From Pseudomonadota bacterium (lineage in GTDB: Bacteria > Pseudomonadota > Gammaproteobacteria > Burkholderiales > JABEVD01), in assembly GCA_021835845.1 (NCBI GenBank), contig JAKBJU010000010.1, positions 21,217 to 85,216 on the forward strand: a DNA stretch of 64,000 nucleotides, in the 5' to 3' direction. Shown here piece after piece: positions 53,755 to 63,878 of the stretch. A program made the position numbers and the translations under genes. The notes below the pieces were generated by a model, which saw nothing but the letters and a program-made list of their open reading frames with translations, was not told the DNA's origin and made no database searches. Position 1 is the stretch's first letter; each line of letters begins with the position of its first letter.

Positions 53755-55308
53755 GTGTCGACGACCCAGGTTCTGGCCCGAAAGTGGCGGCCCAAGCGCT
53801 TTTCCGAATTGACCGGGCAGGAGCATGTGGTCAAGGCGCTCAGCAATGCCCTGGAGCAGCAGCGCCTGCATCATGCCTACCTGTTCACCGGAACGCGGGG
53901 AGTGGGGAAGACCACTGTCGCACGCATACTCGCCAAGGCGCTCAACTGCGAAACGGGGATCACCCCGGATCCTTGCGGGAAATGCTCCGCCTGTCTTGAA
54001 ATAGACAGCGGACGGTTCGTCGATCTGCTCGAACTGGATGCCGCTTCGAACACCGGGATAGACAACATGCGCGAAGTGCTGGACAACGCGCAATATCTTC
54101 CCACCTCGGGCCGCTTCAAGGTGTACATCATCGACGAAGTGCACATGCTCTCCACCAAGGCTTTCAATTCGATGCTGAAAACCCTGGAGGAGCCGCCGGA
54201 GCATGTGAAATTCATCCTGGCGACGACCGATCCGCAGAAGATTCCCGTCACGGTGCTTTCGCGCTGCCTGCAGTTCAATCTCAAGCAGATTCCGGAGCCC
54301 ATGATCCAGGCTCATCTCTCGAAAGTGCTCGGCGAGGAAGGCATCATCGGAGAACCCCGTGCCCTTTCCAGAATTGCCAAGGCTGCCAGGGGGAGCATGA
54401 GGGATGCCCTGAGCCTCATGGACCAGGCGATAGCTTATTCCGGAGGGCGGGTCGAGGACGAAATGGTCAGGAACATGCTCGGGGCGATCGACCAGGATTA
54501 CCTCTATGCGATACTCGATGCGCTGGCCGAAAGGAGCGGCACGAAGCTCATTTCGGTCGCGGAAGGCATGGAGGAGAGGAGCCTCGAATTCGAGGCGGCG
54601 CTCCAGGATCTGGGCGTGCTGCTTCACAGGATTGCCCTGTTTCAGATCGTGCCAGAAGCGATGGCGGAAGACTTGCTCGAGCGCGACCGCATTGCGGATC
54701 TTGCTGCGAAATTCGATCCGGAGGAAATCCAGTTGCTCTACCAGATCGCCACGCACGGCAGGAACGAGATCGGTTTTGCCCCGGACGAATATTCGGGTTT
54801 TTCCATGACGCTGATCAGGATGCTCGCGTTCATGCCTGGCGGCGAAGGAAAGCCCGTGGAGGCCGATGTCGCGAAACCGCTTGCTGCGAAACCTGAAAAG
54901 GCGCCGGAGCCTGCGCCTGCCGGCGCACTCGACTGGGTGTCGGTTTCCGGGAAGCTGAACCTGTCCGGCATGGCGAAAATGCTCGCCCAGCACAGCGCGT
55001 TGCAGCATTTCGACGGGAACAGAATCGAATTCGTCGTGCCTTTCGAGCACAAGCACTTGATGGACAAGCTCTACCAGGACAGGGTGAAGGCGGCGCTGTG
55101 CGATTATCTGGGGAAACCGGTCGAGCTTTCCTTTTCGGTAGGCGAAGGGGTGACGCCGGCAAAGGTCGAGGTCGACCAGAAGCATGAGCGCCAGATGGAA
55201 GCCGTGGCTTCCATCGAGCAGGATCCGGTGGTGCGCAGCCTCGTCGACAATTTCGATGCGAAACTGATTGAATCTTCGATAAAACCAATTCAGGGAGAGA
55301 AGCCATGA
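53755..55308 (+). CDS. dnaX: DNA polymerase III subunit gamma/tau (GTG start)
   Basis: [54 protein letters not shown]. Confidence 0.97.
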   Translation: MSTTQVLARKWRPKRFSELTGQEHVVKALSNALEQQRLHHAYLFTGTRGVGKTTVARILAKALNCETGITPDPCGKCSACLEIDSGRFVDLLELDAASNTGIDNMREVLDNAQYLPTSGRFKVYIIDEVHMLSTKAFNSMLKTLEEPPEHVKFILATTDPQKIPVTVLSRCLQFNLKQIPEPMIQAHLSKVLGEEGIIGEPRALSRIAKAARGSMRDALSLMDQAIAYSGGRVEDEMVRNMLGAIDQDYLYAILDALAERSGTKLISVAEGMEERSLEFEAALQDLGVLLHRIALFQIVPEAMAEDLLERDRIADLAAKFDPEEIQLLYQIATHGRNEIGFAPDEYSGFSMTLIRMLAFMPGGEGKPVEADVAKPLAAKPEKAPEPAPAGALDWVSVSGKLNLSGMAKMLAQHSALQHFDGNRIEFVVPFEHKHLMDKLYQDRVKAALCDYLGKPVELSFSVGEGVTPAKVEVDQKHERQMEAVASIEQDPVVRSLVDNFDAKLIESSIKPIQGEKP

Positions 55309-55619
55309 TGAAAGGCGGTTTGGCCAACATGATGAAGCAGGCCCAGCAGATGCAGGAAAACATGAAGCGGATGCAGGAAGAGCTGGGAAATGTCGAAGTG
55401 GAAGGGCAGGCGGGTGCAGGTCTCGTCAAGGTGAGCATGACTTGCCATCATGCGGTCAAAAGGGTGGCGATCGATCCATCCCTGATGGGAGACGACCGGG
55501 AAATGCTGGAAGACCTGATTGCGGCTGCAATGAATGACGCAAATCGGCGGGTCGATTCGACAGTCCAGGAAAAGATGGGGGGGCTGGGGCTTCCCGCGGG
55601 ATTCAAGCTGCCATTCTGA
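55305..55619 (+). CDS. ybaB: YbaB/EbfC family nucleoid-associated protein
   Basis: [40 protein letters not shown]. Confidence 0.95.
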   Translation: MMKGGLANMMKQAQQMQENMKRMQEELGNVEVEGQAGAGLVKVSMTCHHAVKRVAIDPSLMGDDREMLEDLIAAAMNDANRRVDSTVQEKMGGLGLPAGFKLPF

Positions 55620-55622
55620 TAG

Positions 55623-56219
55623 ATGAGTCCGCCTTCCAGTCTCGAAGAACTGATCGAGTCCCTGCGCTGCCTGCCGGGAGTCGGGCCGAAATCCGCCCAG
55701 CGCATGGCCTACCACCTTCTGCAGCACGACCATGCCGGGGCCTCTCGCCTTGCCAATGCGCTCAGCCGCTCGGTCGAGAGCCTGCGTCATTGCGAAAAAT
55801 GCAACAGCTTCACCGAAGAGGAAACCTGCAGGCTGTGCCGCTCCGAGCGGCGCGATGCCGCACAGCTTTGCATCGTCGAAATGCCCCAGGATCTGTTGAT
55901 GATGGAGCAGGCGCAATGCTATCAGGGGCTTTACTTCGTGCTGATGGGAAGGCTCTCGCCCCTGGACGGAATAGGGCCGCGTGAAATCAGGCTGGACAGG
56001 CTGTTGCGGCGCGTGAAGGACGGCAAAGTCGGGGAGGTGATTCTGGCGACGAATTTCACCGTGGAAGGGGAGGCGACCGCGCACTACATCGGCGAGCTCC
56101 TGAGAGACAGCGGCCTCAAGGTTTCGAGAATCGCCAGGGGCGTTCCGGTCGGCGGGGAACTCGAGCATGTCGACAGCGGGACGCTCGCGCAGGCCCTGTT
56201 CGAGCGCAGGGAGGTGTGA
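55623..56219 (+). CDS. recR: Recombination protein RecR
   Basis: [21 protein letters not shown]4 zinc finger [16 protein letters not shown]. Confidence 0.97.
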   Translation: MSPPSSLEELIESLRCLPGVGPKSAQRMAYHLLQHDHAGASRLANALSRSVESLRHCEKCNSFTEEETCRLCRSERRDAAQLCIVEMPQDLLMMEQAQCYQGLYFVLMGRLSPLDGIGPREIRLDRLLRRVKDGKVGEVILATNFTVEGEATAHYIGELLRDSGLKVSRIARGVPVGGELEHVDSGTLAQALFERREV

Positions 56220-57010
56220 TGGAAAAGCAGAAGCTGCACAAGATGCTGGCGCATTCCGGGCTGGGCTCACGCCGCGCCATGGAGGAAGCGATTGCTTCGG
56301 GGCGCGTCATGGTGAACGGCAGCCGCGCCGAAATCGGCACGCGGGTCGGTCCCGAAGACATGGTCCGGTTCGAAGGGCGCATCGTCAAGCTGAAATTCAC
56401 CGGCCGCCTTCCCAGAGTGATGCTCTACCACAAGCCGGAGGGGGAGATCGTGAGCCACGATGACCCGGAAAAGCGCGCCACGGTGTTCGACAAGCTGCCC
56501 AGGATGCGCTCGTCGAAATGGATATCGATAGGCCGGCTGGACTTCAATACCAGCGGACTGCTGATTTTCACGACATCCGGCGAACTGGCGAACAGGCTCA
56601 CCCACCCAGCCTTCGAGGTCGAGCGGGAATATTCGGTGAGGATACTCGGGCGGGTGACCCCGGAGCAGGGAAAGCAGCTGCTTTCCGGCATCGAGCTCGA
56701 AGACGGCAAGGCGAAGCTCGAAGCATTTTCCGACGAAGGCGGGGAGGGCGCGAACCACTGGTACAGGGTAATTCTCAAGGAAGGCAGGAACAGGGTGGTG
56801 CGCCGTCTATTCGAGTCCATGGGTCTCACCGTCAGCCGCCTGATCAGGACGCGGTTCGGCCCCATCGTGCTGCCCTCCAGGGTCAAGCGCGGCATGCTGC
56901 TCGAACTGCCGGAAGAAGAAGTGGCAGGCCTCATGAAATGGGCCGGACTCGAAGCGAGTGAGCCCGAGATCGGGAAAAGGCCTTCCGTCAGGAAGCCAGC
57001 AAGGCGCTGA
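56219..57010 (+). CDS. rluB: rRNA pseudouridine synthase, RsuA/RluB family
   Basis: S4 domain HKMLAHSGLGSRRAMEEAI; GRLDFNTSGLLIFTTSGELANRLTHP; EGRNRVVRRLFESMG. Confidence 0.88.
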   Translation: MEKQKLHKMLAHSGLGSRRAMEEAIASGRVMVNGSRAEIGTRVGPEDMVRFEGRIVKLKFTGRLPRVMLYHKPEGEIVSHDDPEKRATVFDKLPRMRSSKWISIGRLDFNTSGLLIFTTSGELANRLTHPAFEVEREYSVRILGRVTPEQGKQLLSGIELEDGKAKLEAFSDEGGEGANHWYRVILKEGRNRVVRRLFESMGLTVSRLIRTRFGPIVLPSRVKRGMLLELPEEEVAGLMKWAGLEASEPEIGKRPSVRKPARR

Positions 57011-58022
57011 TTTTTGCCCCATCCGGTGCTTCGATCACCCCCTTTTCGGTGACGAGCGCAGCAACGAGTTCGGCGGGGGTGACGTCGAATGCGGGATTTC
57101 TGATCCGGATGCCTTCCGCCGCCCAGTCGGCTTCGCCGTATCCCCTGACTTCGCCGCCCGATCTTTCCTCTATCGGTATTTCGCTTCCCGTCGGCGTTGC
57201 AGGATCTATCGTCGAAACCGGGCATGCGACGACGAAGGGTATGCCATGCCGCTTCGCGAGCACGGCCATGGTGTAGGTTCCGATCTTGTTCGCCGTATCG
57301 CCGTTGGCTGCGACCCTGTCCGCACCGACGATGACCATGTCGATTTCCCCCTGATTCATCAGATATCCGGCCATGTTGTCGCAGATCAGGGTGACCGGGA
57401 TATTCTCCATGGCAAGTTCCCATGCAGTGAGCCTGGCTCCTTGCAGCAGCGGGCGCGTTTCGCAGGCATGAACCGAAATCGCCTTGCCCTGCCGATGTGC
57501 CGAGCGGATGATGCCGAGCGCGGTGCCATGCCCGGCGGTAGCGAGCGCTCCCGCATTGCAGTAGGTGAGGATGCTACATTTTTCCGGAACGAGGCTGGCG
57601 CCGTGCCTGCCCATTTCCAGATTGGCTTCGATGTCTTCCTTGAAAATGGTCTCGGCCGCTTGCGTCAAGTCGAGTGCAATGTTTTCCGGATCCTTTTCGA
57701 AGTCGATGGCCGACTTCATCCTCTCCAGCGCCCAGAACAGGTTGACCGCTGTCGGACGACTTTCGGCGAGCATCTTGAAGGCTTCCAGCAGGGCGGCATG
57801 GAATGCCGGTTTTCCGAGATGCCTCAGCCTGCAAGCTTCTGCCGCAATGCCGAATGCGGCTGCGCAGCCGATCGCGGGCGCCCCCCTGACGGCCATTTCC
57901 CGTATGGCCGCTGCGGCCCCGGAAGCGCTTTCGAGGTTCAGGTATTCGACTCTTTTCGGGAGGAGTCTCTGGTCCAGGAGTTCCAGGCTTCCGTGATTCC
58001 AGCGCAGCGTTTCGAATTTCAT
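56988..58022 (-). CDS. mtnA: S-methyl-5-thioribose-1-phosphate isomerase
   Basis: MAVRGAPAIGCAAAFGIA; LTYCNAGALATAGHGTALG; GADRVAANGDTANKIGTYT. Confidence 0.96.
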   Translation of the reverse strand: MKFETLRWNHGSLELLDQRLLPKRVEYLNLESASGAAAAIREMAVRGAPAIGCAAAFGIAAEACRLRHLGKPAFHAALLEAFKMLAESRPTAVNLFWALERMKSAIDFEKDPENIALDLTQAAETIFKEDIEANLEMGRHGASLVPEKCSILTYCNAGALATAGHGTALGIIRSAHRQGKAISVHACETRPLLQGARLTAWELAMENIPVTLICDNMAGYLMNQGEIDMVIVGADRVAANGDTANKIGTYTMAVLAKRHGIPFVVACPVSTIDPATPTGSEIPIEERSGGEVRGYGEADWAAEGIRIRNPAFDVTPAELVAALVTEKGVIEAPDGAKISALLAS

Positions 58023-58912
58023 GGCAGAGAATAGGGCATCGGCATCATCTGCAGCAGCGCCCCCGATTTGAGGCGGATCTCGCTTTCCAGGTTCTCGAGG
58101 TGGATGACCGCGAGGATGTCGAACCCGCCTTCGGGGGAAGGCGCGCTCCTCGCGACAGTGCCTGTTGCTTCTTCCCTGCAGTAGACTTCCTCTCCGGGCG
58201 AGGGTTCGATTGCTGCGTCGACATGGGCGAGCACCATCCGCCGCTTGATTTTCCCGAGGAAATGCGTCCGCGTCACGATCTCCTGGCCGGGATAGCAGCC
58301 TTTCTGGAAGCTCACCCCGCCGATCAGCTCGAAATTTGCCATCTGCGGCACGAACAGCCCTTCCGTTTCAGGCAGCACAACCGCGACGGCATCCAGAATT
58401 TCTAGCCTGTCCCAGTAGGATTTTCCGGATTTTTCGCATCGCGTTTCGAGTTTTTCGGCGATTTTCGCTGCATTTTCTGGATCGGCCACGATTTCGAAGC
58501 GCGAATCAGACAGCTTGATCGCGATGCCGGAATCAACCTTGCCGGTTTCCATCACGGATTCGGGGAGCTCCAGGAGCGTCTGTGCGTTCTTTCCGGAAAG
58601 GCCGATGGCTGCAAGCTCCGCCTTCGAAATGGAGACTTTGGAACGGAAGATGTACATGGAAAGGCGCTGTTTGACGCGGTCGACCATTTCCTTCGGCATC
58701 TGGAGAATGTAGCCTCCGTTCATCCTGAACACGAGGAAGCTTGCCAGCATTCTCCCCTTCGGCGAGCACAGGCTGTTGTATTGGGCGGAGTTTTCGTCCA
58801 GGCGCCTGACGTCGTTGCTGGTGAGGTTTTGCAGGAAATCCCCGGCATCCTCTCCGGCGACGCGGAGAAAGCCGAGGTGGGCAAGATCGGTAATGTGTGG
58901 CGATGAATTCAT
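58019..58912 (-). CDS. ygfZ: YgfZ/GcvT-like folate-binding protein
   Basis: FQKGCYPGQEIVTRTHFLGKIKRR signature. Confidence 0.93.
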   Translation of the reverse strand: MNSSPHITDLAHLGFLRVAGEDAGDFLQNLTSNDVRRLDENSAQYNSLCSPKGRMLASFLVFRMNGGYILQMPKEMVDRVKQRLSMYIFRSKVSISKAELAAIGLSGKNAQTLLELPESVMETGKVDSGIAIKLSDSRFEIVADPENAAKIAEKLETRCEKSGKSYWDRLEILDAVAVVLPETEGLFVPQMANFELIGGVSFQKGCYPGQEIVTRTHFLGKIKRRMVLAHVDAAIEPSPGEEVYCREEATGTVARSAPSPEGGFDILAVIHLENLESEIRLKSGALLQMMPMPYSLP

Positions 58913-58915
58913 TTT

Positions 58916-60601
58916 CTAGCGTACATAAGCTTCCGTTGCATAACGGCCCATCATGCGATGGCTGTTGAAATAGGAGGCATTCTTGCCTATGGCATTCTTC
59001 ATGACCGCGATCCAGCCGCTTCTGTTGTCATGATAAAGCGGAAGGACGGTTTTTTCGAGTTTTTCGTAAAGCTGTCCTGCGTCGTCGCCGTTGGCCTGGT
59101 CCGAGGAATTGCCGACCGCCCAGCCGGTCACGCCCTCGATGCAGCCTTCGATCCACCATCCGTCCAGCACGCTCAGGCTGGGAACGCCGTTGAATGCCGC
59201 CTTCATTCCGCTGGTGCCGGAGGCTTCCATCGGCCTGAGTGGCGTATTGAGCCAGATATCGACGCCGGAAACCAGGGAGAGTGCCAGGTCCATGTCGTAA
59301 TTGGGCAAGAATGCGGTATTGAGGGTGTCCGAGAGGCTTTCGAGGTGGGCGTTGAGCATTGCGATCAGCTGCTTGCCGCCTTCGTCGTTGGGGTGCGCTT
59401 TTCCGGCCATCACGATCTGGAAGGGGCGGTTTCTTGCTATCGCCCTGATCCTTTCGAGGTCGGAGAAAATGAGATCCGGACGCTTGTAGGCGGTCATTCT
59501 CCTGGCGAAGCCGATTAGCGGGATTTCGACGCTGAAGTCCTTGCCGCTAAGGGCCTTGATGCGCTCGATCAGGGCAAGTTTGGAAGCTCTGTGGGCTTTC
59601 CATACCGCTTCATCCGGGATCTGGTCGACTCGGACCAGGAGCTGGGGCTCGTAGCACCAGCCGGGCAGGTGGTGATCGTAAAGACTGGCGAAGTGGTCGG
59701 AAGTCCAGGTATAGGGATGGACGCCGTTGGTGACGGCATGGACGTGATAGCCGGGATACATCTGCCTCGAAATTTCGGCATGCTTCATGGCGACGCCGTT
59801 GACATAGTCGCTCAGATTCAGCGCGAGCTTCGTCATGTTGAGCCGCTCTTCCCCTGCAACTGCCTTGAGCTCGCTGAAATCGATGAAGTCCCTCAGGATG
59901 TTCTGCACGAGTTCGTAGGGGAACTGGTCGTGGCCCGCCTCGATCGGGGTGTGGGTCGTGAAATTGCAGACTGATCTCACCATGGGAATGTCGTAGGAAA
60001 GCAGGTTTTCGTCTTCGTTTTCCTGCCTTGCGAAACGCCGCAGGAGTTCGAGCGCGAGCAGCGCGGAATGGCCTTCGTTCATGTGGTACTGGCGAATCTG
60101 GAAGCCGAGCGCATGCAGCATGCGCAATCCGCCGATGCCGAGCACGATTTCCTGCTTGAGGCGGTAGACCTGGTCGCCGCCGTAGAGGTAGTGGGTGATT
60201 TCCCGGTCTTCCGGCCTGTTTTCGTCGAGATCGGTGTCGAGCAGGATGACGGGCTCCTTGCCCCCCAGATGGCCTGTGAGCACGTAAAGCCAGCCGCGCA
60301 CCCAGACTTCGCGGCCCTCGATGTTGACGGCGATTTTTGCGTCCAGCGGAAACGCCCATTTCGCCGGATCCCACAGGTCGGGATGCTCGATCTGGCGCCC
60401 TTCCCTGATTTCCTGCCTGAAGTAGCCGGCGCGGCTCACCAGGCTGACTGCAACGAGGGGGAGCTGGATGTCTGCGCTCGCCCGCATCACATCTCCGGCC
60501 AGGATGCCGAGGCCTCCGCTGTAGGTCGGGATGTCGCTCTTCAACGCGATTTCCATCGTGAAATAGGCAATGCGCTGCTGGTGGGTGAATTCGTAGTGCA
60601 T
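58916..60601 (-). CDS. Short alpha-glucan phosphorylase (GT35 family), about 561 aa
   Basis: IAYFTMEIALKSDIPTYSGGLGILAGD; YHMNEGHSALLALELL; GFARRMTAYKRPDLIF; LRPMEASGTSGMKAAFNGVPSLSVLDGWW. Confidence 0.92.
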   Translation of the reverse strand: MHYEFTHQQRIAYFTMEIALKSDIPTYSGGLGILAGDVMRASADIQLPLVAVSLVSRAGYFRQEIREGRQIEHPDLWDPAKWAFPLDAKIAVNIEGREVWVRGWLYVLTGHLGGKEPVILLDTDLDENRPEDREITHYLYGGDQVYRLKQEIVLGIGGLRMLHALGFQIRQYHMNEGHSALLALELLRRFARQENEDENLLSYDIPMVRSVCNFTTHTPIEAGHDQFPYELVQNILRDFIDFSELKAVAGEERLNMTKLALNLSDYVNGVAMKHAEISRQMYPGYHVHAVTNGVHPYTWTSDHFASLYDHHLPGWCYEPQLLVRVDQIPDEAVWKAHRASKLALIERIKALSGKDFSVEIPLIGFARRMTAYKRPDLIFSDLERIRAIARNRPFQIVMAGKAHPNDEGGKQLIAMLNAHLESLSDTLNTAFLPNYDMDLALSLVSGVDIWLNTPLRPMEASGTSGMKAAFNGVPSLSVLDGWWIEGCIEGVTGWAVGNSSDQANGDDAGQLYEKLEKTVLPLYHDNRSGWIAVMKNAIGKNASYFNSHRMMGRYATEAYVR

Positions 60602-60611
60602 TTCAGGCCAT

Positions 60612-60998
60612 TCAGGCGGACAGGCTGTCCCTGACACGCACGAGTCTTGCCTTGACTTCCTGGGCGATTTCCTTCATTCCGGGCTTGCCGACGAGATCGA
60701 GAACGGCTTCCGGGTCCATGAAGGCGACCGTGATGGTTCCATTTTCTTCTTCTCTCACCAGCACATTGCAGGGAAGCAGCAGGCCGATGTCGGGTTCGGC
60801 GAGGATGGCGCGGTGCGCGAAGGGAGGATTGCATGCGCCGAGGATGCGGTAGGGGCGCATGTCGAGATTCAGCTTCGACTTGATGGTGGCCTGGACGTCG
60901 ATGTCGGTGAGTACCCCGAATCCTTCCTTTTTGAGCGCCTCGGTCACTTTCGTGATGGCATCAATGAAGGAAATATGCAGTGCTGTCGAAAATCCGTA
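60612..60998 (-). CDS. DUF302 domain-containing protein
   Basis: MRPYRILGACNPPFAHRAILAEPDIGLLLPCNVLVRE. Confidence 0.9.
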   Translation of the reverse strand, partial: YGFSTALHISFIDAITKVTEALKKEGFGVLTDIDVQATIKSKLNLDMRPYRILGACNPPFAHRAILAEPDIGLLLPCNVLVREEENGTITVAFMDPEAVLDLVGKPGMKEIAQEVKARLVRVRDSLSA

Positions 60999-61017
60999 CA
61001 TGAGTGCTCCTTGAAAC

Positions 61018-61039
61018 AAAAGGGCCGCTTTCGCGGCCC
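61018..61039 (-). terminator. Rho-independent terminator of the peroxiredoxin gene
   Basis: GGGCCGC-TTTC-GCGGCCC, followed on the minus strand by TTTTGTTTC. Confidence 0.85.
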
Positions 61040-61049
61040 CGTATTTCGA

Positions 61050-61652
61050 TCAAAGCGATTCGCTATGCTTCGCAAGATAGCTTGCCACGCCTTCTCCCGT
61101 GGGCTTCATTCCGGCTTCGCCCTTCTTCCATCCCGCCGGGCAGACTTCGCCGTGCTGCTCGAAGAACTGCAGCGCATCGACCATGCGCAGCATTTCGTCG
61201 ATGTTGCGTCCCAGCGGCAGATCGTTCACCACCTGGTGGCGCACGGTGCGGGACTTGTCGATCAGGAAAGAGCCGCGGAAAGCCACGCCTGCGCCTGCCT
61301 CGACATCGTAGGCCTGGCAGATCTCGTGCTTGATGTCCGCTACCAGAGGATAGCCCACCTTGCCGATGCCGCCATTGTTGACCGGGGTGTTCTTCCATGC
61401 CAGATGGGTGAACTGGGAATCGATCGACACGCCAATGACTTCCACGTTGCGATCCTTGAATTCCTTGAGGCGGTGATCGAAGGCGATCAGCTCCGAAGGG
61501 CAGACGAAGGTGAAGTCGAGGGGGTAGAAGAAGATCACCGCATACTTGTCCTTGATGAAGGCATGCAGGTTGAAGTTTTCCTCGATCTGGTTGTTGCCCA
61601 TGACTGCGGCTGCGGTGAAGTCGGGGGCGCATTTACCTACCAATACTGACAT
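61050..61652 (-). CDS. Peroxiredoxin (AhpC/TSA, 2-Cys type)
   Basis: VIFFYPLDFTFVCPSELIAF; EVCPAGWKKGEAGMKPT. Confidence 0.96.
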   Translation of the reverse strand: MSVLVGKCAPDFTAAAVMGNNQIEENFNLHAFIKDKYAVIFFYPLDFTFVCPSELIAFDHRLKEFKDRNVEVIGVSIDSQFTHLAWKNTPVNNGGIGKVGYPLVADIKHEICQAYDVEAGAGVAFRGSFLIDKSRTVRHQVVNDLPLGRNIDEMLRMVDALQFFEQHGEVCPAGWKKGEAGMKPTGEGVASYLAKHSESL

Positions 61653-61682
61653 TTCTTGCTCCTTTCAAAAGTGGGTTTGAGT

Positions 61683-62189
61683 TTATTTTCCTGTGCCGTA
61701 AAGATAATGCGAGAACTGCGCATAGCTTGTGCTCACTCTGCGGAAAAGCCTGTCCAGGCTGATGATGGCATGTTCCACGATATTGAGCGCGATATAGGGA
61801 TGCTCGACCTTGAGGCGCTTGTATTTGACCCTGGAAAGCTTGAGCACCTCGGTTCCCGGGGCTTTGGCAACCAGCCTCACGGAGCGCGGCTGCTTGTCGA
61901 AGAAGGACATTTCGCCGAGCATTTCGCCGGGACCTGCGCGCACGATCTCGTTCTCATGGCCATGGTCGTCGAAGGTCAGCGCGATTTCACCCTGAACCAC
62001 GAAATAGAGGGCGTCTCCGATGTCTCCGATGTCGGAAAGAATGTGTCCCTTGTCGACATTCAGGAGCGTCAGGTAATCGAGCAGGGTCTGCACTTCGCTG
62101 ACGGTCAGGGATTCGCACAGGTACTGATGGCTGAGCAGCTGGGACAGCTTGATCTGATCCGTTTCTGAATTGCCGTTTCCCTTGGTCAT
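61683..62189 (-). CDS. Cyclic nucleotide-binding domain protein (no HTH seen)
   Basis: GDIGDALYFVVQGEIALTF...GPGEMLGEMSFFDKQPRSVRLVAKAPGTEVLKL; start at internal ATG 62189. Confidence 0.85.
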   Translation of the reverse strand: MTKGNGNSETDQIKLSQLLSHQYLCESLTVSEVQTLLDYLTLLNVDKGHILSDIGDIGDALYFVVQGEIALTFDDHGHENEIVRAGPGEMLGEMSFFDKQPRSVRLVAKAPGTEVLKLSRVKYKRLKVEHPYIALNIVEHAIISLDRLFRRVSTSYAQFSHYLYGTGK

Positions 62190-62395
62190 TGAATGCCTCT
62201 TTTTCGTTGTTGGAATGCTGCCATTATGACGCGAAGTTGGAAAATCTTCATCAATAATGGCCATTGAATTTGCACATCGCGATCATTGATTTTGTTCATG
62301 GGGCTTTCCCTCGCCCACGCAAACATTATAGCTTGTCTTGAACAGGGCCGAGTTGGCAGAAACATGACAGATCATGCTGGCAAACCGGTCCATTT

Positions 62396-62412
62396 TGCAC
62401 CATAATTGTGCA
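62396..62412. promoter_or_regulatory. NtrC-site-like dyad TGCACC-ATAAT-TGTGCA upstream of amt
   Basis: One mismatch to TGCACY-N5-GGTGCA. Confidence 0.5.
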
Positions 62413-62442
62413 TTTTTAGCCTTCACTGAATCGGAAACCGGG

Positions 62443-63645
62443 ATGGATGCTTTGAAAAACAGCGGCGACGTGTTGTTCATTTTGCTGGGTGCGATCATGG
62501 TGCTTGCGATGCATGCCGGATTTGCCTTTCTGGAGCTCGGCACGGTCAGGAAAAAGAACCAAGTCAATGCGCTCGTCAAGATCATGGCGGATTTCGCCGT
62601 ATCGACGATCGCCTATTTCTTCATCGGCTACGGCGTGGCCTACGGCATCCATTTCCTTGCCGGGGCGGATCAGCTGGTGCAAAAGAGCGGCTACGAACTC
62701 GTCAAATTCTTCTTCCTGCTGACTTTCGCTGCGGCGATTCCGGCGATCATTTCCGGCGGGATCGCCGAGCGTGCCAGATTCCATCCCCAGCTCGCGGCGA
62801 CCTTCGTTCTGGTCGGATTCGTGTATCCATTCTTCGAGGGCATCGCCTGGAACGACCATTACGGCATCCAGGCCTGGATGCAGGGTGCTTTCGGCGCGAA
62901 ATTCCACGATTTCGCAGGCTCGGTGGTGGTGCATGCGGTAGGGGGGTGGATCGGGCTTGCAGCCGTGCTGCTGCTGGGAGCCCGGCACGGACGCTATGCC
63001 AGGGACGGCAGGATCTCCGCTCATCCGCCTTCTTCCATTCCCTTCCTGGCGCTGGGTTCCTGGATACTGTCGGTGGGCTGGTTCGGCTTCAACGTGATGT
63101 CGGCCCAGACGCTTTCAGCGATCAGCGGGCTGGTCGCGGTCAATTCGCTGATGGCGATGGTGGGCGGGATACTTGCAGCGCTCGTCGCGGGGAAGAACGA
63201 CCCCGGGTTTTTGCACAACGGGCCGCTTGCTGGACTCGTCGCAGTCTGCGCAGGCTCCGACCTCATGCATCCCGTGGGCGCTCTTTTCACCGGCGCGATT
63301 GCGGGCGGACTGTTCGTTTATCTTTTCACCTTAACGCAGAACAAATGGAAGATCGATGACGTCCTTGGCGTCTGGCCGCTGCATGGCGTATGCGGGGCAT
63401 GGGGGGGAATCGCTGCGGGGATTTTCGGCGCGAAGGCCCTGGGCGGCGTGGGCGGGGTGAGCTTTTTATCCCAATTGATCGGAACCGTTCTCGGTGTCGG
63501 GATAGCCCTGACGGGCGGCTTTGTCGTTTACGGCACGCTCAAGAAACTGGTCGGCATCAGGCTGGATCAGGAGGAAGAATACGACGGCGCCGACCTTTCC
63601 ATCCACAACATCAGCGCCACCCCGGAGAAGGAAGCTGGCTGGTGA
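62443..63645 (+). CDS. amt: Ammonium transporter
   Basis: MHAGFAFLELGTVRKKNQVNALVKIMADFAVSTIAYFFIGYGVAYG; Amt pore motifs; internal ATG 62443 chosen. Confidence 0.96.
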   Translation: MDALKNSGDVLFILLGAIMVLAMHAGFAFLELGTVRKKNQVNALVKIMADFAVSTIAYFFIGYGVAYGIHFLAGADQLVQKSGYELVKFFFLLTFAAAIPAIISGGIAERARFHPQLAATFVLVGFVYPFFEGIAWNDHYGIQAWMQGAFGAKFHDFAGSVVVHAVGGWIGLAAVLLLGARHGRYARDGRISAHPPSSIPFLALGSWILSVGWFGFNVMSAQTLSAISGLVAVNSLMAMVGGILAALVAGKNDPGFLHNGPLAGLVAVCAGSDLMHPVGALFTGAIAGGLFVYLFTLTQNKWKIDDVLGVWPLHGVCGAWGGIAAGIFGAKALGGVGGVSFLSQLIGTVLGVGIALTGGFVVYGTLKKLVGIRLDQEEEYDGADLSIHNISATPEKEAGW

Positions 63646-63666
63646 TTCGAATGTTTATTCTGATCA

Positions 63667-63733
63667 AATAAAAACGTAACTTGCAGAATAAAAACGTAAC
63701 TCTAAGCCTTAGCGTTTTAATAAATACGTAACT
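63667..63733. repeat. Three direct copies of AATAAAAACGTAACT (third: AATAAATACGTAACT)
   Basis: 63667-63681, 63687-63701, 63719-63733. Confidence 0.8.
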
Positions 63734-63878
63734 GGGGTGGGTTGTATACTCTCCTTGGAAAGATTTCTTTGTGCCAATTGCGTATAGTGGGAACTTTGTC
63801 GCCGGGTGCCTGTTCCTGTGAAAATACTGTCCTTAACTTACAGTGCGTTTCTCTGATTCTATCCAGCGCCAATTCGGA

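Noticed and set aside
54840-54960. Possible programmed frameshift in dnaX giving gamma
   Set aside because: No A6/A7 slippery run with downstream stem seen in the expected region.
53575-55185. 536-aa minus-strand ORF
   Set aside because: Antisense to pagL/dnaX.
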